From NCBI RefSeq assembly GCF_024701375.2, contig NZ_CP113910.1, positions 4,650,001 to 4,714,000 of the forward strand: a stretch of 64,000 nt of DNA, read 5' to 3'. Position numbers and translations under genes: made by a program. Below the pieces are notes generated by a model. The model saw nothing but the letters and a program-made list of their open reading frames with translations, did not search any database and was not told the origin of the DNA. Below are positions 29,795-39,508 of this stretch, in pieces. The first letter of the stretch is position 1; each line of letters begins with the position of its first letter. Source of the DNA: Streptomyces sp. KMM 9044 (GTDB lineage: Bacteria > Actinomycetota > Actinomycetes > Streptomycetales > Streptomycetaceae).

Positions 29795-31147
29795 TTAGCT
29801 ACCCGAGCCCAGGTGCAGGTACTCCGTCGGAATGACGGGTTCCCCGCGGGACAGCTGGGTCGCGGACAGCGGCAGGCCGGCGCGGGCCGCCGCGTGCCGT
29901 GCGCGGAGCCGGTCCAGCGGCTCGCGCGCGGTCGCGGTCACCTCGCCGCCCTTGACCAGTTCCACCAGCAGCTGCCGGTCGGCCAGCTCCTCGGGGAGCC
30001 GCCCGGTGCCGACCACCTCGGCCTCGGCGACGCCGTGCCCGTCCAGCCGGCGCGCGGCCCACTTGCGGCCGCCGATGGACGTCTTGCCGCCGGAGGACCG
30101 TTTCGCCACGGGAGCCAGCGGCGCCCCGGCGTCGGCGGACCGGGCGCGGGCGACCAGCTTGTAGACCATGGAGGCCGTCGGATGCCCGGAGCCGGTCACC
30201 AGCTGGGTGCCGACGCCGTACGCGTCCACCGGCGCGGCGGCCAGCGAGGCGATGGCGTACTCGTCGAGGTCCGAGGTCACGGTGATCTTCGTGCCGGTGG
30301 CGCCCAGCTCGTCCAGCTGCTGGCGAACCCGGTGCGCGACCAGCAGCAGGTCGCCGGAGTCGATCCGGACCGAGCCCAGGGACGGGCCGGCGACCTCGAC
30401 GGCCGTACGGACGGCCTCGGCCACGTCGTAGGTGTCCACCAGGAGCGTCGTACCGGCGCCGAGGGAGTCCACCTGCGCGCGGAAGGCGTCCCGCTCACTG
30501 TCGTGCACCAGGGTGAAGGCGTGGGCGGAGGTGCCCACGGTCGGGATGTTGTAGCGGAAGCCGGCCGCCAGATCGGAGGTGGAGGTGAAGCCGCCCACGT
30601 AGGCGGCCCGGGAGGCGGCCACCGCGGCCAGTTCGTGGGTGCGCCGGGCACCCATCTCGATCAGCGGCCGGCCCCCGGCGGCCGACGACATCCGGGAGGC
30701 CGCCGCGGCGATCGCCGAGTCGTGGTTGAGGATCGACAGGATCACCGTCTCCAGCAGCACGCACTCCGCGAAGCTGCCCTCGACGCGCATGACCGGCGAG
30801 CCCGGGAAGTAGACCTCGCCCTCCGGGTAGCCCCAGATGTCCCCGGAGAAGCGGTAGTCCGCCAGCCAGTCGAGGGTCGGCCCGTCGACGACGTTCTTCT
30901 CGCGCAGGAACTCGAGGACGGGGCCCTCGAAACGGAAGTTCTCCACCGCGTCCAGGACCCGCCCGGTGCCGGCCACGACGCCGTAGCGGCGGCCCTCCGG
31001 CAGGCGCCGGGTGAAGACCTCGAAGACGCTGCGCCGTTCGGCGGTGCCACCGCTCAGGGCGGCCTGCAGCATCGTCAGCTCGTAGTGGTCGGTGAAGAGC
31101 GCCGTCGACGGCACCGCCACCGGCAGCCCAAGGTCCGCTGTGTTCAT
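29795..31147 (-). CDS. pncB: nicotinate phosphoribosyltransferase
   Basis: A 450-residue enzyme joining nicotinate and PRPP to nicotinate mononucleotide. Family motifs are [16 protein letters not shown] at the N-terminus, [49 protein letters not shown] (phosphoacceptor His region) and [18 protein letters not shown] 31147 is chosen because homology begins there and GGGGG lies about 14 bases upstream. It is divergent from clpS. Confidence 0.95.
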   Translation of the reverse strand: MNTADLGLPVAVPSTALFTDHYELTMLQAALSGGTAERRSVFEVFTRRLPEGRRYGVVAGTGRVLDAVENFRFEGPVLEFLREKNVVDGPTLDWLADYRFSGDIWGYPEGEVYFPGSPVMRVEGSFAECVLLETVILSILNHDSAIAAAASRMSSAAGGRPLIEMGARRTHELAAVAASRAAYVGGFTSTSDLAAGFRYNIPTVGTSAHAFTLVHDSERDAFRAQVDSLGAGTTLLVDTYDVAEAVRTAVEVAGPSLGSVRIDSGDLLLVAHRVRQQLDELGATGTKITVTSDLDEYAIASLAAAPVDAYGVGTQLVTGSGHPTASMVYKLVARARSADAGAPLAPVAKRSSGGKTSIGGRKWAARRLDGHGVAEAEVVGTGRLPEELADRQLLVELVKGGEVTATAREPLDRLRARHAAARAGLPLSATQLSRGEPVIPTEYLHLGSGS

Positions 31148-31266
31148 ATGACGGATGCTACCCCCTTTTCGTCGTTCTGACGATTTCAGTTCCGGTCTCC
31201 GGTCCGCGGGGCTCCGCGGGGGCCCGCGCGGGCCGGTTTGTACTCCCGGCCCCTTCCGGTGGCAGC

Positions 31267-31584
31267 ATGGGCAGTGTGACGTCACCCGCACCCCTGGAGA
31301 TCGAACGCACCGAGTCGGCGGAAGAGACCTTCGCCGTGCCCGGGCCCGACGCCCCCTGGATCACCCTCGTCCACAACGACCCGGTCAACCTCATGAGCTA
31401 CGTGACGTACGTCTTCCAGGCGTACTTCGGCTACTCCAAGGACAAGGCCACCAAGCTCATGCTCGATGTCCACCGCAAGGGCCGGGCCGTCGTCTCCAGC
31501 GGCACCCGCGAGGAAATGGAACGCGACGTCCAGGCCATGCACGGCTACGGCCTGTGGGCCACGCTCCAGCAGGACCGGAAGTAG
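31267..31584 (+). CDS. clpS: ClpS, N-end rule adaptor of ClpAP/ClpCP
   Basis: A 105-residue adaptor that hands proteins with destabilising N-terminal residues to the Clp protease. The core [45 protein letters not shown] contains the HNDxxN substrate pocket. ATG 31267 is given; GTG 31276 ([10 protein letters not shown]) is an equally reasonable start, and neither has a strong ribosome site. It precedes the DUF2017 gene, a conserved actinobacterial pairing. Confidence 0.93.
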   Translation: MGSVTSPAPLEIERTESAEETFAVPGPDAPWITLVHNDPVNLMSYVTYVFQAYFGYSKDKATKLMLDVHRKGRAVVSSGTREEMERDVQAMHGYGLWATLQQDRK

Positions 31585-31676
31585 CCCGCCGCCCGGCCCG
31601 GGAGCGACCCGCCGGCCGGACCGGAAGCAGCCCGCCCATGACCCGCCCCCGCCCGCAGGACCGGAAGTAGCGAATC
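31571..31676 (+). repeat. three copies of the clpS 3' end
   Basis: The last bases of clpS, GGACCGGAAGTAGC, reappear at 31618-31631 with one change (GGACCGGAAGCAGC) and again at 31658-31671 exactly. The spacing is 40-46 bases, and the last copy runs into the DUF2017 leader. This looks like a recent short tandem duplication in the intergenic DNA. Confidence 0.7.
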
Positions 31677-31682
31677 GCCTCC

Positions 31683-32285
31683 ATGTCAGGACACTTCGAA
31701 CCGCTCCCCGGCGGCGGCGCGTCCGTCGCCCTCGACGACGTCGAGATCTCCATCATCCGCTCCCTGGCCGTACAGCTCGTGGAGCTGATCGGCCCCGGCC
31801 CGGCCGCGCAGGCGCCCGACGACCCGCTCGCCGAACTCTTCGCCGAGGGCCCGAGCGAACCGCCCGCCGACCCCGTGCTGCGCCGCCTCTTCCCGGACGC
31901 CTACGGCGACCCCGGCGCGTCCGCCCCGGCCGAGGGCGCCGAGCAACGGCGGGCGCACTCCGCGGAGTTCCGCCGCTTCACCGAGAACGACCTGCGGGCC
32001 GGCAAGCGCGAGAACGCCCTCGCGGTGATCCGCTCCCTGGACGGGCTCGCCGTGGCCGGCGGGGGAGGGGCGGTGCTCGAGCTCTCCGCCGAGGAGTCCC
32101 GGCAGTGGCTCGGCGCGCTGAACGACCTGCGGCTGGCGATCGGTTCCCGGCTGCAGATCGACGACGAGGACGACACCGACCTCCTCTTCCACCTCCCGGA
32201 CGAGGACCCGCGCAAGCCCATGGTGATGGCCTACCTGTGGCTCGGAGGGCTCCAGGAAACCCTGGTATCGACCCTGATGCCGTAA
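31683..32285 (+). CDS. DUF2017 family protein
   Basis: A 200-residue protein of the actinobacterial DUF2017 family, recognised from VEISIIRSLAVQLVELI, the FRRFTENDLRAGKRENALAVIRSL centre and ELSAEESRQWLGALNDLRLAIGSRL near the end. It has no membrane helix. The gene almost always follows clpS, so a link to regulated proteolysis is suspected but not shown. Confidence 0.85.
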   Translation: MSGHFEPLPGGGASVALDDVEISIIRSLAVQLVELIGPGPAAQAPDDPLAELFAEGPSEPPADPVLRRLFPDAYGDPGASAPAEGAEQRRAHSAEFRRFTENDLRAGKRENALAVIRSLDGLAVAGGGGAVLELSAEESRQWLGALNDLRLAIGSRLQIDDEDDTDLLFHLPDEDPRKPMVMAYLWLGGLQETLVSTLMP

Positions 32286-32644
32286 ACCCGCGGTCATGCC
32301 GTAGCGGCGTGCCGAATGTCCGGACACCTCCGCTGATCCGTTCGCTCAGGGGATCCTCAAATCCGGATAACGATCCTGTCACCGACCCTTCTGGTTACTG
32401 CCTTCGAGTGACCTGGTGTGACATGCATCACTCAACTATGTGTAAACGGCGTGGTAAAACCTGGCAACTCGCTTGCGGCGCCGACTCGCCGTGACCGGGG
32501 GAAGCCGCTGTGATCGGGAAGCCGGTTGCTGCCGGTGCTCCGTCGCCGAACGGACGACGTCCGTCCATGCCGCAGGTCATGTGCCGGACGTCGTGCCGCT
32601 CTGCTGCACCACGTCAGCACATCCCCACCCCTTGAGGTAGTTCG
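32286..32644. other. long 5' region of the amino-acid symporter gene
   Basis: There are 359 bases without a gene. The first part is AT-rich for this genome (ATCCGGATAACGATCCTG near 32360; CATCACTCAACTATGTGTAAAC near 32425) and probably holds the promoter. The 32470-32620 part is structured: CGGGGGAAGCCG and CGGGAAGCCG recur within 25 bases, and GGACGACGTCCGTCC can fold. It does not match the glycine riboswitch core. CCTTGAGGTAG just before ATG supplies the ribosome site. Confidence 0.4.
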
Positions 32645-34186
32645 ATGTCACTCGACTCCATCACCACATCCATCGACGACGCCGTCGGCGATTTCTTCGA
32701 TCCCGTCGCGACCACGGCCGCCGACATCGTCTTCTACACGGTCTCCGTCGGTGGCACCGACCTTCCGCTCATCGTCGCCTGGCTGGTGATCGCGGGCCTG
32801 GTCTTCACCGGCTGGTTCGGCCTGGTCCAGGTGCGCAAGTTCAAGCTCGCCGTCGACGTCGTACGCGGCAAGTACGACGAGGACGGCTCGCCCGGTGAGG
32901 TCAACCACTTCCAGGCGCTGACCGCGGCCGTCTCCGGCACCGTCGGCCTCGGCAACATCGCCGGTGTCGCCGTCGCCGTCTCCATCGGCGGTCCCGGCGC
33001 CACCTTCTGGATGATCCTCTGCGGCCTGCTCGGCATGGCGACCAAGTTCGTCGAGGTCACCCTCGGCGTGAAGTACCGCGAGCAGCACCCCGACGGCACC
33101 GTCTCCGGCGGGCCCATGCACTATCTGCCCAAGGGCCTCGCCGAGCGCTTCGGCAGCGGCGGCGCCGTGCTCGGCAAGGTCCTCGCCGTGCTCGCCTCGG
33201 TCATGATCCTCTTCTTCGGCCTCTTCGGCGGCAACCTGTTCCAGACCAACCAGAGCTACGCCCAGATCTCCTCGACCTTCGGCGGCGAGGACGGCTTCCT
33301 GGCCTCCTCCGCGGGCGCCGTGCTGTTCGGTCTGGTCGTCGCCGCCCTGGTCGGCCTCGTGCTGCTCGGCGGCATCCGCTCCATCGCCTCGGTCACCAGC
33401 CGGCTGGTCCCGGCGATGGCCGCCATGTACATCGTCGCCTGCCTGGTCGTCATCCTGACCAACGTCACCGCGGTGCCCGACGCGATCGGGACCATCTTCC
33501 AGGGTGCCTTCGAGGCCGAAGGCGTGGCGGGCGGTGTGATCGGTGCCCTGATCGTCGGCTTCCAGCGGGCCGCCTTCTCCAACGAGGCCGGCCTCGGCTC
33601 CGCCCCGATCGCCCACTCCGCGGTCAAGACCAAGCACCCCGCGAGCGAGGGACTGGTCGCCCTCCTCGAGCCCTTCATCGACACGGTCGTCGTCTGCACC
33701 ATGACCGCGCTCACCATCGTCATCGCCAACCCCGCCAGCTGGGGCGAGGCCCGCGAGGGCGAGAGCATCGGCGGCGTCACCATCACCTCCGACGCCTTCG
33801 AGACCGTCCTGCCCTGGTTCCCGAACCTGCTGACGGTCGCGGTGCTGCTGTTCGCCTTCTCCACGATCCTGACCTGGGGCTACTACGGCCTCAAGGCCTG
33901 GGCGTACCTCTTCGGCCGGGGCAAGGTCAGCGAGATCACCTTCAAGGCGGTGTGGAGCCTGTTCGTGATCGCGGGCTCCCTGCTCTCCCTCGACTCCCTG
34001 ATCAGCCTCGCCGACTCGGCGCTCTTCCTGCTCTCCGTGTTCAACATCATCGGCCTCTACCTGCTGGCCCCCGTGGTCAAGCGGGAGCTGAACTCCTTCC
34101 TGGAGTACGTCAAGGTCCGCAAGGCCGGACAGGCTGAGGGCCCGGCGCCCGACGCGGACGAGACGGAGACCGCGAAGGCCCTCTGA
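32645..34186 (+). CDS. alanine/glycine:cation symporter (AgcS family)
   Basis: A 513-residue sodium or proton symporter with about eleven helices. Signature segments are FQALTAAVSGTVGLGNIAGVAVAVSIGGPGATFWMI, FVEVTLGVKYRE with SGGPMHYL, and FQRAAFSNEAGLGSAPIAHSAV, all characteristic of SSF-like AgcS carriers. The acidic cytosolic tail (DADETETAKAL) is non-conserved. The substrate is alanine, glycine or possibly glutamine. Two hairpins follow the stop. Confidence 0.93.
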   Translation: MSLDSITTSIDDAVGDFFDPVATTAADIVFYTVSVGGTDLPLIVAWLVIAGLVFTGWFGLVQVRKFKLAVDVVRGKYDEDGSPGEVNHFQALTAAVSGTVGLGNIAGVAVAVSIGGPGATFWMILCGLLGMATKFVEVTLGVKYREQHPDGTVSGGPMHYLPKGLAERFGSGGAVLGKVLAVLASVMILFFGLFGGNLFQTNQSYAQISSTFGGEDGFLASSAGAVLFGLVVAALVGLVLLGGIRSIASVTSRLVPAMAAMYIVACLVVILTNVTAVPDAIGTIFQGAFEAEGVAGGVIGALIVGFQRAAFSNEAGLGSAPIAHSAVKTKHPASEGLVALLEPFIDTVVVCTMTALTIVIANPASWGEAREGESIGGVTITSDAFETVLPWFPNLLTVAVLLFAFSTILTWGYYGLKAWAYLFGRGKVSEITFKAVWSLFVIAGSLLSLDSLISLADSALFLLSVFNIIGLYLLAPVVKRELNSFLEYVKVRKAGQAEGPAPDADETETAKAL

Positions 34187-34196
34187 CTCCCGAGGC

Positions 34197-34230
34197 CACC
34201 GGCCGGAGACCCTTGGCCGTCCGGCCGGTG
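34197..34230 (+). terminator. hairpin after agcS
   Basis: CACCGGCCGGA pairs over 11 bases with TCCGGCCGGTG around a 12-base loop, 10 bases after the symporter stop. No T-run follows. Confidence 0.5.
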
Positions 34231-34250
34231 ACCCGCAGGTGTCCGGCATC

Positions 34251-34289
34251 CGGGCCGCTCCGTACCACCCCCCGGTACGGAGCGGCCCG
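34251..34289 (+). terminator. strong hairpin between agcS and the mec-type gene
   Basis: CGGGCCGCTCCGTACC pairs perfectly over 16 bases with GGTACGGAGCGGCCCG around a seven-base loop. It is followed by TCTGCTTAT and sits directly before the leaderless promoter of the next gene, insulating it from read-through. Confidence 0.75.
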
Positions 34290-34295
34290 TCTGCT

Positions 34296-34301
34296 TATCC
34301 T
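34296..34301 (+). promoter_or_regulatory. -10 element of a probable leaderless transcript
   Basis: TATCCT ends seven bases before the ATG of the JAMM protease gene, with no Shine-Dalgarno between. Confidence 0.5.
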
Positions 34302-34308
34302 GAGCTTC

Positions 34309-34731
34309 ATGCTGACCATCACCCAGGAGCTGTACGACCGGATCGTCGCCCACGCGCGCGAGGACCACCCCGACGAGGCGTGCGGCGTGGTGGCGGGCCC
34401 GGCGGGCTCCGGCCGCCCCGAGCGTTTCGTGCCCATGCTGAACGCGGCCCGCTCACCCACGTTCTACGAGTTCGACTCGAAGGACCTGCTCAAGCTCTAC
34501 CGCGAGATGGACGACAACGACGAGGAACCGGTGATCGTCTACCACTCGCACACCGCGACCGAGGCCCGCCCCTCCCGCACCGACATCTCCCTCGCGAGCG
34601 AGCCCGGCGCCCACTACGTCCTGGTCTCCACCGCCGACACCGACGGCCTCGGCGACTTCCAGTTCCGCTCCTTCAGGATCGTGGACGGCGAGGTCACGGA
34701 GGAGGAGGTCGAGGTCGTCGAGGCGTACTGA
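34309..34731 (+). CDS. mec: JAMM/MPN+ metalloprotease, Mec+ (CysO-processing) homologue
   Basis: A 140-residue zinc protease. The JAMM motif is complete: Glu23 (DEACGVVAG), His79 and His81 (YHSHTATEARPSRTD) and Asp92. In mycobacteria the homologue Mec+ cleaves cysteine from CysO-Cys in the thiocarboxylate pathway, and the related QbsD trims C-terminal residues from a MoaD-like carrier. Here cysO and cysM follow, so the same role is inferred. It is separately promoted and is separated from cysO by a leader peptide. Confidence 0.9.
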   Translation: MLTITQELYDRIVAHAREDHPDEACGVVAGPAGSGRPERFVPMLNAARSPTFYEFDSKDLLKLYREMDDNDEEPVIVYHSHTATEARPSRTDISLASEPGAHYVLVSTADTDGLGDFQFRSFRIVDGEVTEEEVEVVEAY

Positions 34732-34862
34732 GCCGTGCCGGACCCCCGCGCGAGCGGCGCGGACCGGGCTCCGAACAGCCTCTTCCCACATGCCGGTCGC
34801 CCGTCTTCCGGAGTGTGAGACGGCACTCGGATCCGGTCATCGGGAATCGATACGATGACCCC

Positions 34863-34958
34863 ATGGTTCTCCATGACGTGAGCGACAAGACGCCGGGCAA
34901 GCTGCTCGTGGCGCGGCTGCACGTCGACCTGTGCCGACTCGCCAGCGCCATCTGTTGA
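34863..34958 (+). CDS. cysteine-type leader peptide upstream of cysO-cysM
   Basis: A 31-residue reading frame from ATG 34863 ends with ARLHVDLCRLASAIC. This matches the short putative leader peptides found upstream of sulfur genes in streptomycetes, which end in Cys-containing VDLCRLASAIC or similar. In mycobacteria, short cysteine-rich frames upstream of sulfur genes attenuate expression in response to Cys-tRNA levels. The Cys codons (TGC, and TGT as last sense codon) sit at the end, so ribosome stalling there could affect cysO-cysM translation 120 bases downstream. The mechanism here is inferred. Confidence 0.8.
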   Translation: MVLHDVSDKTPGKLLVARLHVDLCRLASAIC

Positions 34959-36323
<1,365 letters not shown>

Positions 36324-36352
36324 CACGAGAGCAGGCGCACCCAGGCGCAGTA

Positions 36353-36385
36353 CGAGGGGGCCGGAGATCCACTCCGGCCCCCTCG
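36353..36385 (+). terminator. strong hairpin terminator after cysM
   Basis: CGAGGGGGCCGGAG pairs perfectly over 14 bases with CTCCGGCCCCCTCG around the five-base loop ATCCA. It sits between cysM and the convergent PemK-like gene and may serve both. Confidence 0.85.
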
Positions 36386-36422
36386 CCGTTCCTCCGGGCG
36401 CGTCCCGCGTTCGCCGCCGCGC

Positions 36423-36911
36423 TCACTTCGCCAGATGCCGGACCCGGTCCCACACCGCCGGGTCCACGACCCCCACCCGGCGCCGGAACTTCCGCACCGG
36501 AACCTCGCGCAGGTCGTCCGTCTCCAGGAAACTCGCCCGCCCCCGGGCGTCCCCGACGGACCCCTCGGGCAGCGGGACCACACCGGCGCGGCCCTCCCGG
36601 AAGCGGGTCGTGATCTTCGCGACGGTCGCCCGCTCCCCGCGCACCGCCAGCACCAGACACGGCCGGTCCTTCGACGCCCCGTCCCCCGACGGCACCCCGT
36701 TCCCCGCCTCCGGCACATCCTCGTAGGGCACGTCGGCCCACCAGATCTCCGCGGGCCGCGGCCGGCCGCCCCCCGCGTCCGTCACCGCCTCCGGCCCGGC
36801 CGGCGCGCTGCGGACGCGGGGCCGGTGTCCCCGGCCCCATCCGTCCACGAGCGCGGCGACCAGTGCGAGCAGTACCACCGCGACGAGTGCGAGCCACCAC
36901 GACGTGTTCAT
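36423..36911 (-). CDS. membrane-anchored PemK/MazF-like protein
   Basis: A 162-residue protein. One N-terminal helix (WWLALVAVVLLALVAALV) is followed by a short basic linker and a PemK/MazF-like SH3-barrel domain: AEIWWADVPYED, KDRPCLVLAV, ATVAKITTRF and VRKFRRRVGVVDPAVW. In toxin-antitoxin systems this fold cleaves RNA, but here there is no antitoxin partner and the domain is tethered to the membrane. The ATG at 36911 gives the best start. The strand of the gene is convergent to cysM and divergent from the metallo-beta-lactamase-fold gene. Whether it is a nuclease is uncertain. Confidence 0.72.
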   Translation of the reverse strand: MNTSWWLALVAVVLLALVAALVDGWGRGHRPRVRSAPAGPEAVTDAGGGRPRPAEIWWADVPYEDVPEAGNGVPSGDGASKDRPCLVLAVRGERATVAKITTRFREGRAGVVPLPEGSVGDARGRASFLETDDLREVPVRKFRRRVGVVDPAVWDRVRHLAK

Positions 36912-37114
36912 GGCCCGACGGTACCGGCGCGGGCCGCACCCGCGCGCCCTCCCGCGCGCCCCACGTGACCCGCTTCCAGCCGAACCGGTGACAGCACAGG
37001 TGAGTTCCCCCACAACCGCCTTTGGCGGAGGAGCGACCGAAGGTTTTGCGCCTTACGCTCGACGAACCGCACGACCCCCGTTTTCACTACCCCGCCAGCG
37101 GAGGTTTCTGCTCC
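36912..37114. promoter_or_regulatory. divergent promoter region
   Basis: The 200 bases between the divergent PemK-like and metallo-beta-lactamase-fold genes contain the small hairpin ACCGCCTTTGGCGGAGG near 37013-37029 and an AT-richer stretch TTTTGCGCCTTACGCTCG near 37043. GCGGAGG at about 37098 is the ribosome site of the plus-strand gene. Confidence 0.4.
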
Positions 37115-37867
37115 ATGAAGCTCACCGTCGTCGGCTGCTCGGGGTCGTTCCCGTCCGCGGAATCGGCCTGCTCGAGCTACCTCGTAGAGGCCGACGGCTT
37201 CCGGCTGCTCCTCGACATGGGCAACGGTGCTCTGGGCGAGCTGCAGCGCCACTGCGGTCTCTACGACCTCGACGCGATCTTCCTCAGCCATCTGCACGCC
37301 GACCACTGCATCGACATGTGCGCGTACTTCGTGGCGCGCTACTACCGGCACGACGGAGGCCGCTGCGGCCCGATCCCGGTCCACGGACCCGAGGGCACCG
37401 AGCACCGGCTGACCACCGCCTACGCCGACACCCCCTCGGCCTCCTCCATGAGCGAGGTCTTCGACTTCCACACGGTCAAGCCGTCCACCTTCGAGCTCGG
37501 CCCGTTCGTCGTGCACATCGAACGCGTCGCGCACCCGGTGGAGGCGTACGCCATCCGTCTCGAGCACGGAGGGAAGTCGCTGACGTACTCCGGCGACACC
37601 GGAGTGAGTACGGCGCTCGACGAACTCGCCCACGAAACCGACCTGTTCCTGTGCGAGGCCGCGTTCACCGACGGCAAGGAGAACATCCCCGACCTGCATC
37701 TCAACGGCCGCGAGGCGGGTGAGTCGGCGGCCCGCGCCCGTGCCCGCCGGCTGGTCCTCACCCACATCGCCCCGTGGACCGACCCGCAGGTCAACCTCGC
37801 CGACGCCCGCACGGCCTACGACGGTCCGGTGGAACTCGCGGCGCCCGGCGCGACGTACGTGATCTGA
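37115..37867 (+). CDS. metallo-beta-lactamase-fold hydrolase (RNase Z-like)
   Basis: A 250-residue MBL-fold protein with the zinc motif SHLHADHCID (His59, His61, Asp63, His64), SYLVEADGFRLLLDMGNGALGELQ before it and LTYSGDTGVSTALDELAHETDLFLCEAAF after it. This resembles the RNase Z/phosphodiesterase branch, including cyclic-nucleotide phosphodiesterases. ATG 37115 follows GCGGAGG with ten bases between. In actinobacteria this gene commonly lies near rph and rdgB, as here. The substrate is unknown. Confidence 0.87.
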   Translation: MKLTVVGCSGSFPSAESACSSYLVEADGFRLLLDMGNGALGELQRHCGLYDLDAIFLSHLHADHCIDMCAYFVARYYRHDGGRCGPIPVHGPEGTEHRLTTAYADTPSASSMSEVFDFHTVKPSTFELGPFVVHIERVAHPVEAYAIRLEHGGKSLTYSGDTGVSTALDELAHETDLFLCEAAFTDGKENIPDLHLNGREAGESAARARARRLVLTHIAPWTDPQVNLADARTAYDGPVELAAPGATYVI

Positions 37868-37893
37868 ACTTCCGCACCCCGCCCCGCTCGCAC

Positions 37894-37924
37894 GCACGCA
37901 CGCACGCACGCACGTACGTACGCA
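37894..37924. repeat. ACGC/ACGT tetranucleotide repeat
   Basis: About seven 4-base units (CGCA repeated, then CGTA) lie between the metallo-beta-lactamase-fold gene and the following terminator. The tract is likely a slipped microsatellite. Confidence 0.6.
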
Positions 37925-37934
37925 CGGCGAACGC

Positions 37935-37980
37935 ACCGGGGCCCCGCAGCCGTCGTCCTCGACGGCTGCGGGGCCCCGGT
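37935..37980. terminator. very strong bidirectional terminator
   Basis: Two 21-base arms (one starting ACCGGGGCCCCGCAGCCG) pair without mismatch around the four-base loop TCCT. It lies between the convergent MBL-fold gene and PTS EIIC gene and can serve both strands. Confidence 0.9.
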
Positions 37981-38014
37981 CATGCTGCCGTCGCCGGGGG
38001 GCGACGAGGACCGC

Positions 38015-39322
38015 TCACGCCTTGGTGGTGTCCTCGACCTCCTCCTCGGGCTCGCGGCCCGGAGTCTTCAGATCGAACCTCGTGATCGCGAACCGGAAGA
38101 TCACGTAGTACGCCCCCGCGAAGCACAACCCGATCGGGACGATCAGCCACGGCCTCGTCGCCAGATTCCAGTTGATGACGTAGTCGATCAGCCCCGCCGA
38201 GAAACTGAACCCGTCGTGCACCCCGAGCCCCCACGTCACCGCCATCGACACCCCCGTCAGCACCGCGTGCACCGCGTACAGCACCGGCGCGATGAACAGG
38301 AACGAGTACTCGATCGGCTCCGTGATGCCCGTGACGAACGACGTCAGCGCCACCGACAGCATCAGGCCACCGACCTCCTTGCGCCGGGCCGGCCTCGCAC
38401 AGTGCGTGATCGCCAGCGCCGCCGCCGGCAGCGCGAACATCATGATCGGGAAGAAACCGGAGAGGAACTGCCCGGCGTCCGGGTCACCCGCCAGGAACAT
38501 GTTGATGTCACCGTGCACCACCGAACCGTCCGGCTTGGTGTAACTGCCGAACTGGAACCACACCGGCACGTTCAGGAACTGGTGCAGCCCCACCACCAGC
38601 AGCGCCCGGTTCGCCACACCGAACACGCCCGCACCCCACGCGCCCAGCCCCACCATCCAGTCGCTGAAGCCCTCCAGCGCGTCACCGATCGGCGGCCAGA
38701 TCCACAGGCACAGCGCGGCGAACACGATCGCCGCGAACGCCATGACGATCGGCACGAGCCGCCGGCCGTTGAAGAAGCCCAGCCAGTCCACCAGCCTCGT
38801 CCGGTGGAACCGCTGCCAGAAGTACGCCGCCATCAGCCCGACGACGATGCCGCCGAACACCCCCGGATTCTGGTACTCGAACGCCGTCACCGTCCCGTCC
38901 GTCACCTGACACCCGACATTCGGAACCGCCTCGGAGCCCTCCGGGCAGTCCTGCGGGAACTGACGCAGCACGTTGTAGTAGACGAGGAACCCCGCAACCG
39001 CCGCCAGCGCCGTCGATCCGTCCGCCTTCTTCGCCATGCCGATGGCCACCCCCACGCAGAACAGCAGCGGCAGCCCCAGCGAACCGTCCAGCAGTGCGCC
39101 GCCCGCCCCCACCATCACCCTGGAGACGTCCGTCCAGCCGAGCCCGTCCTCCCCGAACACGTCCGGCTGGCCCAGCCGGTTGAGGATGCCCGCCGCCGGC
39201 AGCACCGCGATCGGCAGCTGCAGACTGCGGCCCATCTTCTGCAGACCCTGGAAGAAGCGGTGCCGGCGTTCCCGCACGGGACCGACCGAAGGCTCGGCGC
39301 CGGCGGGACTCCGCGTACTCAT
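38015..39322 (-). CDS. nagE2: PTS N-acetylglucosamine transporter EIIC
   Basis: A 435-residue membrane permease of the glucose/GlcNAc PTS family. It begins after a cytosolic leader with FFQGLQKMGRSLQLPIAVLPAAGILNRLGQ and has about ten helices, with GLHQFLNVPVWFQFG and the family motif GITEPIEYSFLFIAP near the substrate site. It lacks EIIB, which is encoded divergently next door. In S. coelicolor the GlcNAc-specific permease NagE2 occupies this place, and that name is given by analogy. A DasR-type operator lies 53 bases upstream of its start. Confidence 0.9.
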   Translation of the reverse strand: MSTRSPAGAEPSVGPVRERRHRFFQGLQKMGRSLQLPIAVLPAAGILNRLGQPDVFGEDGLGWTDVSRVMVGAGGALLDGSLGLPLLFCVGVAIGMAKKADGSTALAAVAGFLVYYNVLRQFPQDCPEGSEAVPNVGCQVTDGTVTAFEYQNPGVFGGIVVGLMAAYFWQRFHRTRLVDWLGFFNGRRLVPIVMAFAAIVFAALCLWIWPPIGDALEGFSDWMVGLGAWGAGVFGVANRALLVVGLHQFLNVPVWFQFGSYTKPDGSVVHGDINMFLAGDPDAGQFLSGFFPIMMFALPAAALAITHCARPARRKEVGGLMLSVALTSFVTGITEPIEYSFLFIAPVLYAVHAVLTGVSMAVTWGLGVHDGFSFSAGLIDYVINWNLATRPWLIVPIGLCFAGAYYVIFRFAITRFDLKTPGREPEEEVEDTTKA

Positions 39323-39374
39323 CCGGCCCCCTTCACGGGCAGACGTCTGCGACGGGTTTTGGCGACGGCCCCCT

Positions 39375-39390
39375 GGTGGTGTAGACCAGT
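39375..39390. promoter_or_regulatory. DasR-responsive element (dre) between nagE and nagF
   Basis: On the minus strand this reads ACTGGTCTACACCACC, matching 14 of 16 positions of the dre consensus ACTGGTCTAGACCACT. DasR is the GntR-type repressor of GlcNAc/chitin genes, released by glucosamine-6-phosphate. Its place in the divergent promoter fits control of both PTS genes. Confidence 0.88.
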
Positions 39391-39508
39391 TGGGGGCGGT
39401 CCCGCTGCCGTGACGTCATCCTTCGGCACCGACGGCACGACCGCTCGCGAAGATGGGCCAACTGTGGGTTACTGCGACCAAAGCGGTTCGGATCAGGGAG
39501 AAGCGAAC

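Noticed and set aside
31221..31234. GGCCCGCGCGGGCC palindrome in the pncB/clpS promoter
   Set aside because: Pure GC palindromes of this length are expected by chance in DNA of this composition, and nothing else supports an operator.
32470..32620. Possible c-di-AMP or glycine riboswitch before agcS
   Set aside because: Only short fragments such as ACCGGGGGAA resemble known cores; the conserved terminal and junction sequences of either class are not visible.
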